From Methylocystis rosea (GTDB lineage Bacteria > Pseudomonadota > Alphaproteobacteria > Rhizobiales > Beijerinckiaceae), in contig NZ_CP034086.1 of the NCBI RefSeq assembly GCF_003855495.1, positions 3,571,501 through 3,635,500 of the forward strand: a stretch of 64,000 nt of DNA, given 5' to 3'. The position numbers and the translations under genes are program-made. The notes beneath the pieces were generated by a model. That model searched no databases and had not been told where the DNA came from. It saw only the letters and a program-made list of their open reading frames with translations. Below are positions 1-10,763 of the stretch, piece by piece (the stretch's first letter is position 1; every line of letters begins with the position of its first letter).

Positions 1-1
1 G

Positions 2-979
2 CTCTTTGAATTCAGCCGCATCATTCACCATCCCGAAAGCCCCGTAGCGCCCGTTGTGGCTCTCGCGCGCAAGGCGACGGAATATGACATCTCGGTCCTC
101 ATCACCGGCGCGTCGGGAACCGGTAAGGAGCTTCTCGCGCGCGCGATCCATTACGGCTCCGATCGCGCCGACAAGCCTTTTGTCGTGCAGAATTGCGGCG
201 CTTTGCCCGACGAACTGCTGGAGAGCGAACTCTTCGGCTGCAAAAAGGGCGCTTACACCGGCGCCTATCAGGATCGCGTCGGTCTGTTCGAACTCGCCAA
301 TGGGGGCTCGATTTTCCTTGACGAAATCGGCGAAACCTCCGCCGCCTTTCAGGTGCGATTGCTGCGCGTGTTGCAGGAGGGGGAAATCCGCCCGCTCGGC
401 GCGCAACGACAGCGCAAAGTCAATGTGCGCCTGATCGCGGCGACGAACCGAAGTCTTGAAGACGAAGTCGCGGTGGGACGGTTCCGGCGCGACCTCTATT
501 ATCGCATCGCCGCTTTCCCGATCCATCTGCCGCCGCTCTGCGAGCGCCCGCGGGACATAGAACTGATCGCGATGCGCATCCTCGCCGACGTCAACCGTAG
601 CTTCAGGCGCGGCGTCAAAGGCTTCGCGGTCGAGACGCTGGCGCGCCTTTCGCGCTACGATTGGCCAGGAAACGTGCGCGAGCTTCATAATGAAATTCAG
701 CGCATGGTGACGCTCTCGGAAAATGACGGACTGCTGCCTGCAAGCCTATTGTCGCCGCGCATTCTCGCCCCGCGACTGACGAACGGGGCTGCAAGTGCGG
801 CCCGTATGCTCAAGACGCGCGTCGAGGCGCTCGAACGCGAGATGATCGAGGACGCGTTGCGCCGCTTCGACGGCAATATCAGCCGCGCGTCGGAGGAGCT
901 TGGCCTTTCCCGTGTCGGAATGCGCAACAAGATCGAACGCTATGGCGTCGAGCGGGATCTGCGCGATGACGAAGAGTAA
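2..979 (+). CDS. hoxA: Hydrogenase transcriptional activator HoxA/HupR (NtrC family), 5' end outside window
   Basis: This is a sigma-54-dependent activator whose N-terminal receiver domain lies before the window; the reading frame is already open at base 2. Visible are a AAA+ ATPase domain with Walker A GASGTGKE, the sigma-54-contacting loop as GAYTGA (the common form is GAFTGA), a Walker B region around GGSIFLDEIGE, the WPGNVRELHN segment, and a C-terminal Fis-type helix-turn-helix (NISRASEELGLSRVGMRNKI). Members of this family turn on uptake hydrogenase genes together with RNA polymerase sigma-54. The following sensor kinase and regulatory hydrogenase genes, and a -24/-12 promoter before hupS, support assignment as HoxA/HupR rather than a nitrogen regulator. 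It is probably co-transcribed with the next gene, whose start overlaps its end. Confidence 0.9.
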   Translation, partial: LFEFSRIIHHPESPVAPVVALARKATEYDISVLITGASGTGKELLARAIHYGSDRADKPFVVQNCGALPDELLESELFGCKKGAYTGAYQDRVGLFELANGGSIFLDEIGETSAAFQVRLLRVLQEGEIRPLGAQRQRKVNVRLIAATNRSLEDEVAVGRFRRDLYYRIAAFPIHLPPLCERPRDIELIAMRILADVNRSFRRGVKGFAVETLARLSRYDWPGNVRELHNEIQRMVTLSENDGLLPASLLSPRILAPRLTNGAASAARMLKTRVEALEREMIEDALRRFDGNISRASEELGLSRVGMRNKIERYGVERDLRDDEE

Positions 980-2348
980 AATTTACCGTCCGACCAATAT
1001 GATCGATCTCCTCTCGGAGAGCACGGGGCTGCCTGACGACGCGCAGACGGAGAATATGTGGCTCGAAGTCATTCATAAGGTCGACGAGGTTTATTCCGAT
1101 CTCATTCGTTATGAGTCAGATCTCGAAATCAAGAACGCCGAGCTTGAGGAAGCGCAGCAGTTCATTTCAAGCGTTATCGCTTCGGTTTCCGATATCCTTG
1201 TCGTGTGTGACGAGAAGGGCCGCATTCTTCAGGTCAATCCCGCCTTTCAGCGCGTCACTGGCTTGAACCAGATGGACTTGCTCGGCGCGAGCCTTGCGGA
1301 TTTCCTGGTCGAGGAGGACCGCGCGAGCGCGTTGCAGAAGATCGCCGAAGGCGTCGCTGGCAAGGTCACGGAATGCGAGCTGCGTTTTTTCGCCGCGGAC
1401 GGCGCCTCTGATCTCATGGCGATCAATTGCTCTGCTCGGTTCGATCATACCGGGCGGCGCGTCGGCGCCGTGCTCACTGGACGCCCGATCGGTGAGTTGA
1501 AACGCGCTTATGAGGCGCTGCACCGCGCGCATCGTGAATTGCAGCAGGCGCAGCGCAAACTCGTCGAGCAGGAAAAAATGGCGAGCCTGGGTCGGCTCGT
1601 CGCGGGCGTCGCGCATGAACTCAACAATCCCATCAGTTTCATTTATGGAAATATCCATACGCTCGACAAATATCGCGGGGCGCTCGCTGAATATTTCGAG
1701 AATTCTAGCGTGAAGGCGCAGAATGACGAGTTGCGGCGCCGCTACAGGATCGACGCCATTCTTGCCGATCTTCCATCGCTCATCGAAGGGACGATGGACG
1801 GCGCCGTTCGCATCAGCGACATTGTAAGGAATTTGCGGCGCCTCTCCTTCAGCCGGCCCGCCGAAACCCAGCGCGTCGATCTTGAACGCATCGCACGCAC
1901 GGCGGCAAATTGGGCGGCGCGCAGCAAGAAGACACGCGGAGAAATCTTTTTCGATTGTGACGAGAGCGTCGTTGTCGATGCGCATGAGGGTCAGATTCAT
2001 CAAGTGCTCGTCAATCTGATCGACAACGCCTTCGATGCAACGAAGGATGTCGCTACGCCTCGCATTCGCGTCGCGATCCGCAAGACGAGCGCGCACGCAG
2101 AAATCATCGTGGAGGATAATGGGCGCGGAATGTCAGATGTCGTGCTGGATAAGGTGTTCGAGCCTTTTTTCACCACCAAAGTGGTCGGCGAAGGGACGGG
2201 CCTTGGCCTTTGGATCAGCTATTCCATCGTCAAGGAACATGGCGGCTCCATTGTCGTCGCCAATCAGCCGAGCGGGGGCGCAATTTTCACGGTGCAGTTT
2301 CCGATGAACAGTGCGCAACAGCAGTTGCGGGCGGATGAAGGCGGATGA
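966..2348 (+). CDS. hupT: Hydrogen-sensing histidine kinase HupT/HoxJ
   Basis: This is a cytoplasmic sensor kinase that pairs with the HupUV regulatory hydrogenase and the HoxA/HupR regulator. It has an N-terminal family-specific segment (MWLEVIHKVDEVYSDL), a PAS domain at about residues 60-180, an H-box AHELNNPISF with the phosphorylatable His, an N-box LVNLIDNAFDAT, and the ATP-lid motifs DNGRGM, FEPFFTTK and GTGLGLW. No membrane segment is seen, as expected for a kinase that receives its signal from a soluble hydrogenase. The ATG at 966 is chosen because it overlaps the upstream gene by 14 bases; 999 is the main alternative. The stop overlaps the hupU start (ATGA), so translation is likely coupled. 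Confidence 0.9.
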   Translation: MTKSKIYRPTNMIDLLSESTGLPDDAQTENMWLEVIHKVDEVYSDLIRYESDLEIKNAELEEAQQFISSVIASVSDILVVCDEKGRILQVNPAFQRVTGLNQMDLLGASLADFLVEEDRASALQKIAEGVAGKVTECELRFFAADGASDLMAINCSARFDHTGRRVGAVLTGRPIGELKRAYEALHRAHRELQQAQRKLVEQEKMASLGRLVAGVAHELNNPISFIYGNIHTLDKYRGALAEYFENSSVKAQNDELRRRYRIDAILADLPSLIEGTMDGAVRISDIVRNLRRLSFSRPAETQRVDLERIARTAANWAARSKKTRGEIFFDCDESVVVDAHEGQIHQVLVNLIDNAFDATKDVATPRIRVAIRKTSAHAEIIVEDNGRGMSDVVLDKVFEPFFTTKVVGEGTGLGLWISYSIVKEHGGSIVVANQPSGGAIFTVQFPMNSAQQQLRADEGG

Positions 2349-3352
2349 GCGCGGGCGCCTTCAACATACTATGGCTTCAGGCCGGAAGTTGCGGCGGCTG
2401 CACCATGTCCATGCTTGAACATGGCTCGGGCGGATGGTTTCGCGAGCTGGACACGCTCGGCGTCAACCTCCTCTGGCATCCGAGCGTCAGCGAGGAGACC
2501 GGAACGGAAGCGCGCGTCGTTCTGGAGCGCGTCGAGGCCGGGGAAACGCCGCTTCACGCGCTTTGCATCGAAGGCGCGATTCTCTGCGGACCCGACGGAA
2601 CGGGTTTCTTCAATCGTCTCGCCGGCACGGGACGCGCCATGCTCGATTGGGCGCGCGCTCTCGCCGTCAAAGCGGATTATTGCGTCGCCATTGGCTCCTG
2701 CGCGACCTTTGGCGGCGTTCCCGCCGCCGATCCCGATCCCACTGACGCCGTCGGCCTGCAATATCGCAAGGCTGTGGCAGGCGGCGCGCTCGGCGCCGAT
2801 TATCGATCGCGGCGCGGCCTGCCCGTCATCAATGTCGCGGGCTGCGCGCCGCATCCCGGCTGGATCATGGAGACGCTCGCGGCGCTGGCGCTGGACGTTC
2901 TGACGGCGGACGATCTTGACGCCCTCGGCCGGCCGAAATTTTATGTCGATCATCTCGCGCATCACGGATGCAGCCGCAACGAATTTTATGAATTCAAGGC
3001 GAGCGCGGAGACTTTGTCGCAGCGCGGCTGCCTGATGGAGCATCTCGGCTGCAAGGCGACGCAGGCTGCTGGCGACTGCAATCAGCGCGGCTGGAACGGT
3101 TCCGGCTCCTGCACCAAAGGCGGCTTCGCCTGTATCGCCTGCACTTCGCCCGGCTTCGAGGATATTCGCGACTATCACCGCACGCCGAAAATCGGCGGCG
3201 TGCCCATAGGCCTGCCGCTCGACATGCCGAAGGCCTGGTTCATGGCGCTCGCAGCCTTGTCGAAATCGGCGACGCCGCAACGCGTGAGAAAGAACGCCAC
3301 AGCCGATCATGTCGTCGTGCCGCCGCGCGGCGCGAGAAGGCCAAAGGAATGA
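2345..3352 (+). CDS. hupU: Regulatory [NiFe] hydrogenase small subunit HupU/HoxB
   Basis: This is the electron-transfer subunit of the H2-sensing hydrogenase (group 2b type). The N-terminal cluster motif GSCGGCTMSMLEHG and later cysteines (CAPHPGW, CNQRGWNGSGSC, GFACIACTSPGF) would hold the iron-sulphur clusters. Unlike HupS in this same window, it has no twin-arginine signal and no C-terminal membrane anchor, which is the standard distinction between regulatory and energy-generating enzymes. At 335 residues it matches the family. It starts within the stop of hupT and overlaps hupV by four bases, forming a tight hupT-hupU-hupV unit. Confidence 0.93.
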   Translation: MSAGAFNILWLQAGSCGGCTMSMLEHGSGGWFRELDTLGVNLLWHPSVSEETGTEARVVLERVEAGETPLHALCIEGAILCGPDGTGFFNRLAGTGRAMLDWARALAVKADYCVAIGSCATFGGVPAADPDPTDAVGLQYRKAVAGGALGADYRSRRGLPVINVAGCAPHPGWIMETLAALALDVLTADDLDALGRPKFYVDHLAHHGCSRNEFYEFKASAETLSQRGCLMEHLGCKATQAAGDCNQRGWNGSGSCTKGGFACIACTSPGFEDIRDYHRTPKIGGVPIGLPLDMPKAWFMALAALSKSATPQRVRKNATADHVVVPPRGARRPKE

Positions 3353-4800
3353 CGCGCCTTCTCATCGGCCCGTTCAATCGCGTCGAGGGCGATCTCGAAG
3401 TGTCGCTCGACATCGAGGATGACGCCGTCGCTTCGGCGTGCGTGACGACGCCGCTCTATCGCGGCTTCGAGCAAATCCTGGTTGGCCGTCCGAAGGCGGA
3501 CGCGCTCGCTATTGCGCCGAGAATCTGCGGCATCTGCTCGGTCTCGCAATCCATGGCGGCGGCGGCGGCGCTGCGCGCGCTCTATGGCGTCGCGCCCGCG
3601 CCAAATGGGGTCGTCGCGGCCAATCTCGCGCATGCCGCCGAGAACATGGCCGACCATCTGACGCATTTCTACATATTCTTCATGCCGGATTTCGCGCGTG
3701 CGCAATATGCGGGGCGGAGCTGGCATGAGTCCGCCAAGCGACGTTTCAAGGCGATTGAAGGCGCGGCGGCGAACGAGGTTCTGCAGGCGCGCCGGCGTCT
3801 TCTCGAAATCATGGGGATACTCGCCGGCAAATGGCCGCATAGTCTCGCCTTTCAGCCGGGCGGAACGACGTGCGCCGTCGATCTTGGGCAGAAGGCGCAG
3901 CTCGTCGCAATCGCTCGCGACTTTCGCCGTTTTCTTGAGGCGATCGTCTTCGCGGCGCCGCTTGCCGTGCCGCTTGGCCTCAGGACGCCCGAAGAGCTGG
4001 AGCGTTATTGCGAAGGGGAAGGGGCCGATGGCGATTTTGCCGCCTTTTGCCGCATCGCGCGCGCGCTCGATCTCGAAAATCTCGGCCGCGCCGCCAATCC
4101 TTTAATGAGCTATGGCGCCTATCGCGGCGAAGCAGGCGCTCTTCTGAACGCGGGCGTGTTCGATCCCGTTGCGAGCGCGCTGTCGCCGCTCGACGCGCGT
4201 GCGATCCGCGAAGACGTGTCGCACGCCTATATGCGTGAGTGCCCGGAAGAGCCGTCACTCGCGCGTACCGAGCCCCATGTCGATAAGCCCGGCGCATACT
4301 CTTTTGCGAAGGCGCCACGTCTTCACGGGCGTCCGACGGAGGTCGGCGCGGTCGCGCGGCTGGCGGTCCACGGCCATCCGCTTGTGCGCGCCCTTCTTGA
4401 GCGTTCGCGTGGCTCTAATGTTTTCCTGCGCGTCGTCGCGCGCCTCATCGAGCTTGCGATGGTGGCCGAGGCGGCGGAAGGCTGGGCGAAGGCGCTGGCG
4501 TTGAACGAGCCCTTCTGCGTTGTGGCTCCGCACGATGAGGACGGCGACAGCGTTGGCCTCGTCGAAGCGGCCCGCGGGTCGCTTGGCCATTGGCTCGGCG
4601 CGCAGAAGGGAAAGATCCGCGCCTATCAGATCATCGCGCCGACGACATGGAATTTCTCGCCGCGCGACGCTTCCGGCGTGGCCGGCCCGGTCGAGCAGGC
4701 GCTGGTCGGCGCGCCGCTCGAAGGCCATGGCGCGCGCGCCGCTGCCGTGCAGCATGTGATCCGTTCTTTCGATCCCTGCATGGTCTGCACGGCGCATTGA
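3349..4800 (+). CDS. hupV: Regulatory [NiFe] hydrogenase large subunit HupV/HoxC
   Basis: This is the catalytic subunit of the H2 sensor. The proximal nickel ligands are in RICGICSVSQ near residue 60 and the distal ones in DPCMVCTAH at the extreme C terminus. The protein ends exactly at that His, so there is no cleavable C-terminal peptide. This is characteristic of regulatory hydrogenases, which mature without an endopeptidase, and contrasts with HupL here, which has a tail after the equivalent His. It lies directly after hupU with a 4-base overlap. About 217 bases then separate it from hupS, and these hold the sigma-54 promoter. Confidence 0.93.
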   Translation: MTRLLIGPFNRVEGDLEVSLDIEDDAVASACVTTPLYRGFEQILVGRPKADALAIAPRICGICSVSQSMAAAAALRALYGVAPAPNGVVAANLAHAAENMADHLTHFYIFFMPDFARAQYAGRSWHESAKRRFKAIEGAAANEVLQARRRLLEIMGILAGKWPHSLAFQPGGTTCAVDLGQKAQLVAIARDFRRFLEAIVFAAPLAVPLGLRTPEELERYCEGEGADGDFAAFCRIARALDLENLGRAANPLMSYGAYRGEAGALLNAGVFDPVASALSPLDARAIREDVSHAYMRECPEEPSLARTEPHVDKPGAYSFAKAPRLHGRPTEVGAVARLAVHGHPLVRALLERSRGSNVFLRVVARLIELAMVAEAAEGWAKALALNEPFCVVAPHDEDGDSVGLVEAARGSLGHWLGAQKGKIRAYQIIAPTTWNFSPRDASGVAGPVEQALVGAPLEGHGARAAAVQHVIRSFDPCMVCTAH

Positions 4801-4931
4801 GGGGGCTGGCAAGCGCCTTTCCGGCGATTGAAAATCGACTAGCCGCTCTCGCGCGAAAATTCTCATCGAGACGCTCTTCGAACTCTCCTAGCTTATTGGA
4901 ATTAAATCAATTTCAATCGACCGGCCGCGCT

Positions 4932-4947
4932 TGGCCCGGACCTTGCT
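4932..4947 (+). promoter_or_regulatory. Sigma-54 (-24/-12) promoter of hupSLCD
   Basis: The sequence TGGCCCGGACCTTGCT has GG at 4933-4934 and GC at 4945-4946 with exactly ten bases between, the defining spacing of RpoN promoters. Transcription should start near 4958, about 60 bases before hupS. An AT-rich stretch just upstream (about 4897-4918) could bind IHF, and a short dyad CGATT-GAA-AATCG near 4826 might be an activator site; both are guesses. The presence of a HoxA-type activator gene in the same cluster makes this promoter functionally credible. Confidence 0.75.
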
Positions 4948-5017
4948 CACCCTTTGAAAACAAAGCGCGACGCGAGATCGCGACAAAGGGACGAAGACGC
5001 CATCAGGAGGAGCGGGA

Positions 5018-6100
5018 ATGGCCGCAATTGAGACTTTTTACGACGTCATTCGCCGACAGGGAGTGACGCGCAGAAGCTTCACGAAATTTTGCAGCCTGAC
5101 TGCCGCCAGTCTCGGCATGGGTCCGATCGGCGCCGCGAAGGTCGCCAACGCGCTCGAAACCAAGGAACGCACGCCCGTCATCTGGATGCATGGGCTCGAA
5201 TGCACCTGCTGTTCGGAAAGCTTCATCCGCTCGGCGCATCCGCTGGTCAAAGACGTCGTTCTGTCGATGATCTCGCTCGATTACGACGATACGATCATGG
5301 CCGCCGCCGGCCATCAGGCCGAAGCGATCCTCCTAGAGACGAAAGAGAAATACAAAGGCAAATATATTCTCGCCGTCGAGGGCAATCCGCCGCTCAACGA
5401 AGGCGGCATGTTCTGCATCGACGGCGGCAAGCCTTTCGTCGAAAAGCTGAAATGGATGGCGGAAGACGCCATGGCGATCATCGCCTGGGGCGCCTGCGCC
5501 TCATGGGGTTGCGTGCAGGCGGCGAAACCCAATCCGACGCAGGCGACGCCCATCGACAAGGTCATCCACGACAAGCCGATCATCAAGGTGCCGGGGTGCC
5601 CGCCCATCGCCGAAGTCATGACCGGCGTCGTCACTTATATTACGACCTTCGGCAGATTGCCCGAACTCGACCGGCAAGGCCGGCCGAACATGTTCTATTC
5701 GCAGCGCATCCACGACAAATGCTATCGCCGTCCGCATTTCGACGCGGGCCAGTTCGTCGAGCAATGGGACGACGAAAGCGCGCGCAAAGGCCATTGCCTC
5801 TATAAAATGGGTTGCAAGGGGCCGACGACCTATAACGCCTGTTCGACGGTGCGCTGGAACGGCGGCGTGTCTTTCCCGATCCAGTCGGGCCATGGCTGCA
5901 TCGGTTGTTCGGAAGAAGGGTTCTGGGACAAGGGCCCCTTCTATGAACGGCTGACCAACATTCATCAATTCGGCGTGGAGAGGAATGCGGATGAGATCGG
6001 CTTGGCGGCGGCGGGCGTCGTCGGCGTAGCGGTCGTCGCACATGCCGCGGCGACAGCCGTCAAGCGCATCGTCTCGAAGAATAACGATCACTCGGCCTGA
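5018..6100 (+). CDS. hupS: Uptake [NiFe] hydrogenase small subunit HupS
   Basis: This is the electron-transferring subunit of a membrane-bound group 1 uptake hydrogenase that passes electrons from H2 to the quinone pool through HupC. A twin-arginine export motif (TRRSFTKF) stands near residue 18. The proximal cluster motif is [10 protein letters not shown], with more cluster cysteines in [23 protein letters not shown] and [17 protein letters not shown] hydrophobic C-terminal helix (about residues 325-345) anchors it in the membrane. At 360 residues it has the typical length. The start is supported by AGGAGG nine bases upstream. Expression is likely driven by the sigma-54 promoter at 4932. Confidence 0.96.
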   Translation: MAAIETFYDVIRRQGVTRRSFTKFCSLTAASLGMGPIGAAKVANALETKERTPVIWMHGLECTCCSESFIRSAHPLVKDVVLSMISLDYDDTIMAAAGHQAEAILLETKEKYKGKYILAVEGNPPLNEGGMFCIDGGKPFVEKLKWMAEDAMAIIAWGACASWGCVQAAKPNPTQATPIDKVIHDKPIIKVPGCPPIAEVMTGVVTYITTFGRLPELDRQGRPNMFYSQRIHDKCYRRPHFDAGQFVEQWDDESARKGHCLYKMGCKGPTTYNACSTVRWNGGVSFPIQSGHGCIGCSEEGFWDKGPFYERLTNIHQFGVERNADEIGLAAAGVVGVAVVAHAAATAVKRIVSKNNDHSA

Positions 6101-6124
6101 CGCCGCATCTCCAGGACAACGATC

Positions 6125-7996
<1,872 letters not shown>

Positions 7997-8006
7997 GGAG
8001 GGGTTC

Positions 8007-8726
8007 ATGACCGACATTTCGCGAATCGATGTCGCCGATTCTCATGGCGAGAGGGTCGTGTCGCAGCCGACCGTCTATGTCTATGAGGCGCCGGTGCGGC
8101 TCTGGCATTGGATCAACGCGCTCGCCATCCTCGTCCTGATCGTCACCGGCTATCTGATCGGCTCTCCCTTGCCGACCGTCGCCGGCGAGGCGTCGCAGCA
8201 TTTCGTCATGGGCTATATCCGCTTCGCCCATTTCGCTGCCGGCCAGATCATGGCCGTCGGCTTTCTGCTGCGCGGCTATTGGGCTTTCATGGGCAACGAG
8301 CATTCGCGACAGATCTATTACGTGCCGGTTTGGCGCGCCTCCTTCTGGAAAGAGCTCGCGCATGAAATCCGCTGGTACGCCTTCCTCGAAAAGGCGCCCA
8401 AGAAATATGTCGGCCATAATCCGTTGGCTCAGACGGCGATGTTCGCCATGTATACGCTAATGTCGGCGTTCATGATCGTCACGGGCTTCGCGCTCTATTC
8501 GGAAGGAGAAGGCGCCGACAGCTGGGAGGCGAAGCTCTTCGGCTGGGTCTTTTACATCTGGCCGAACAGCCAGGAAGTGCATACCTGGCATCACCTCGGC
8601 ATGTATGTGATCGTCACGTTTATCATCATCCACATCTACGCGGCCGTGCGCGAAGACATCATGTCGCGCCAGAGCATCATCTCCTCGATGATCTCGGGCG
8701 AACGTCACTTCAAGGATGGAGCCTGA
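8007..8726 (+). CDS. hupC: Ni/Fe-hydrogenase b-type cytochrome subunit HupC
   Basis: This is an integral membrane di-haem cytochrome b that takes electrons from HupS and reduces quinone. Four hydrophobic segments are visible (about residues 35-55, 75-95, 145-165 and 195-215). Candidate haem-ligand histidines are in VRLWHWINA, RFAHFAAG and the paired HTWHHLGMY region; the motif GYLIGSPLPT is typical of HyaC/HupC. A strong GAGGAGG Shine-Dalgarno lies just before the ATG. It belongs to the hupSLCD operon, with hupD starting three bases later. Confidence 0.95.
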   Translation: MTDISRIDVADSHGERVVSQPTVYVYEAPVRLWHWINALAILVLIVTGYLIGSPLPTVAGEASQHFVMGYIRFAHFAAGQIMAVGFLLRGYWAFMGNEHSRQIYYVPVWRASFWKELAHEIRWYAFLEKAPKKYVGHNPLAQTAMFAMYTLMSAFMIVTGFALYSEGEGADSWEAKLFGWVFYIWPNSQEVHTWHHLGMYVIVTFIIIHIYAAVREDIMSRQSIISSMISGERHFKDGA

Positions 8727-8729
8727 TCC

Positions 8730-9317
8730 GTGGCGCGAGTGCTTGTCCTTGGCATCGGCAACATACTTTGGGGCGACGAAGGTTTTGGCGTGCGCGCGGT
8801 GGAGGCGTTTCACTGTCGCTACGTCGTTCCGGAATACGTCACAGTTCTCGACGGCGGAACGCAGGGGCTTTATCTCGTGCAATATGTGCGCGAGGCCGAC
8901 GATCTTCTTGTCTTCGACGCCATCGATTACAGCCTTGCGCCCGGAACGCTGAAGATCGTGCGTGACGGCGAAGTGCCGAAATTCACCGGTTCAAAAAAGA
9001 TGAGCCTGCATCAGACCGGCTTTCAGGAGGTGCTGAGCGCCGCCGATCTCCTTGGCGATTATCCTTCGCGCCTCGCGCTTGTCGGCTGCCAGCCGCTCGA
9101 TCTCGAAAACTGGGGCGGTCCGCTCACCGAGCCGGTGCACGGCGCGATCGACGCCGCTGTCACGGCGGCGCATGACATCCTGCTGGAATGGGGCGTCGAT
9201 TGCGTCCGGCGCGCCGAACCGCTGTCGCCGGAACTGGCGCTGTTAAAGCATGACATCGATCATCAGAGCTACGAGAGCCGCAGAGACGCGGGCGCCGTCG
9301 GCGAATGGAGGAATTGA
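8730..9317 (+). CDS. hupD: Hydrogenase maturation endopeptidase HupD
   Basis: This protease of the HyaD/HupD family cleaves the C-terminal tail of HupL once nickel has been inserted. The nickel-sensing acidic residues and His appear in the expected places: GNILWGDEGFGVRAVE at the N terminus, FDAIDY in the middle and SLHQTGFQEVL after residue 90. Length (195 residues) fits the family. It begins with GTG three bases after hupC. HupV, which lacks a tail, would not be a substrate. Confidence 0.94.
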   Translation: MARVLVLGIGNILWGDEGFGVRAVEAFHCRYVVPEYVTVLDGGTQGLYLVQYVREADDLLVFDAIDYSLAPGTLKIVRDGEVPKFTGSKKMSLHQTGFQEVLSAADLLGDYPSRLALVGCQPLDLENWGGPLTEPVHGAIDAAVTAAHDILLEWGVDCVRRAEPLSPELALLKHDIDHQSYESRRDAGAVGEWRN

Positions 9318-9318
9318 A

Positions 9319-9546
9319 ATGAGCTTGCTGCGAATGATCGTCGTCGCGGCGGCGCTCGCGCCTGTCATGGCGAATGCGCATCCGGGCGCGCATCCGTATG
9401 GGCTCGCCGAGAGCCTCACGCATATCGCCACCCAGTCTGATCACCTTCTCGCGCTTGCCGTCGCTTTCGGCTGGATTTCCATCGTCGCGATGGGCGCTCT
9501 TGGCGTCGCCTATGCGAGCCGCAAGGCTTTGCGCGCGGACGACTGA
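9319..9546 (+). CDS. Small predicted membrane protein in hup operon
   Basis: This is a 75-residue protein with an N-terminal signal peptide or first helix (ending near VMANA), a His-containing stretch (HPGAHPYG), a TQSDHLLALAV segment, a second hydrophobic helix and a basic end. The HPG...DHLLA pattern recalls the HupE/UreJ nickel permease family, but the protein is far too short to be a complete permease. It may be a truncated or specialised relative, or an unrelated accessory protein. It begins directly after hupD, with GGAGG upstream, and precedes hupF by 22 bases, so it is very likely part of the operon. The function is not known. Confidence 0.7.
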   Translation: MSLLRMIVVAAALAPVMANAHPGAHPYGLAESLTHIATQSDHLLALAVAFGWISIVAMGALGVAYASRKALRADD

Positions 9547-9568
9547 GGCGGCGAACGGACGGATTCCC

Positions 9569-9934
9569 ATGTGCCTTGGCGTTCCGATGCGCGTGATCGA
9601 CGGCGACGACATGTCGGCGCTGTGCGAAGGCGTCGGCCGCGCTGAGCCCATTTCCATGCTGCTTATCGGCGCGCAGCCTCCCGGCGCGCATGTGCTCGTT
9701 CATCTCGGTACGGCGATGCGCGTGCTTGACGAAGAGGAAGCCGCTCTGATAGCGGCCGCGCTCGCGGGCCTTGACGCTGCGCTTGCCGGACGGACCTTTG
9801 AAGCGCATTTCGCCGATCTTATCGACCGCGAGCCGCAATTGCCCGCCCATCTGGTGCTGTCCGACGAACCCGATCGTGATGTTCCAGCACCGAAACAACC
9901 CGCATCAGAATCATCGTCGACGCAGGCGAGTTAA
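9569..9934 (+). CDS. hupF: HypC/HupF-family hydrogenase assembly chaperone
   Basis: The N terminus MCLGVPMRVI is the hallmark of HypC/HupF chaperones, whose Cys2 takes part in Fe(CN)2CO transfer and large-subunit binding. HupF forms often add a C-terminal extension; this one runs to 121 residues with a Pro/Ser-rich tail, longer than the typical HypC of about 80-90. Known HupF proteins help protect HupL maturation when oxygen is present. It is the last recognisable gene of the uptake operon here. The hyp genes and hupGHIJK are absent from the window. The 304 bases that follow (9935-10238) hold no convincing gene. Confidence 0.88.
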   Translation: MCLGVPMRVIDGDDMSALCEGVGRAEPISMLLIGAQPPGAHVLVHLGTAMRVLDEEEAALIAAALAGLDAALAGRTFEAHFADLIDREPQLPAHLVLSDEPDRDVPAPKQPASESSSTQAS

Positions 9935-10238
9935 GCTTGCGCTCACACTTGGCGCCTCCCCTGCGCCCCGACGCGCACGCCGCGTGAAATTCTAACTCTT
10001 GGCGCCCAGGCGCTCGATCGCGCACCACGTATTTTTGCCTTGCCGCTTGCATCCCTTCCGGTTCTTGGACTGGGCGTCCCTCTATTGCGGGAAGGGACTG
10101 AGATGCGGTTTCTTTGGGATCGCTCCTACCGTGTCGATGCGCGCAAATTTTCATCGCGCTTTTGGTCGGACCCGACGCCGCTGGAGGAGGGAGCGGCGAT
10201 GACAGCTCGATCTTTTTTCGACGGCAGTTGAAGAAGCC

Positions 10239-10763
10239 ATGCGAATATTGGGGATTTCCGGCAGTTTACGAACTGCATCCTCGAACAGCGCGATCCTAAG
10301 GGCGATGGCTTTGCTCGCGCCTCCTTTCGTCGACTTTGTTCTCTACGATGGGCTTGCAAGCCTGCCGCATTTCAATCCGGATCTCGATCGCGCCGAGGCG
10401 TCTCAACGTCCTCCCTGCGAAGTTTGCGCGCTACGCAAAAATATTGGTCAAAGCGACGGCGTCGTGATCGAAGCGCCAGAATACGCGCACGGCGTTCCGG
10501 GCTCTTTAAAGAACGCACTCGATTGGCTCGTCGGGAGCGTCGAATTTCCCGGCAAGCCTGTTGCGGTGATCAATACGTCGCCGCGCGCAATCCATGCAGA
10601 CGCACAACTTCGAGAAATCCTGATCACCATGTCAGCTAAACTCATTGAGATGGGGCCAATAGCCGTCCCTTATGACGCGAAAGAGATCGCGTTCGATCTG
10701 ACTTTGTCGGACAAGCTTCGCGCCGCCTTGTCGGATCTCATCGAGGCGATGCAAGACCCCTGA
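10239..10763 (+). CDS. NAD(P)H-dependent FMN reductase family protein
   Basis: This flavodoxin-fold reductase has the N-terminal phosphate-binding motif GISGSLRTASSNSAIL and the family signature APEYAHGVPGSLKNALDWL, and is most like the ArsH/ChrR/SsuE-type NADPH:FMN reductases. At 174 residues it is complete. Such enzymes reduce FMN, quinones, chromate or azo compounds; the substrate cannot be read from sequence. It stands alone, about 300 bases after hupF, and the next 800 bases hold no gene. Confidence 0.88.
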   Translation: MRILGISGSLRTASSNSAILRAMALLAPPFVDFVLYDGLASLPHFNPDLDRAEASQRPPCEVCALRKNIGQSDGVVIEAPEYAHGVPGSLKNALDWLVGSVEFPGKPVAVINTSPRAIHADAQLREILITMSAKLIEMGPIAVPYDAKEIAFDLTLSDKLRAALSDLIEAMQDP

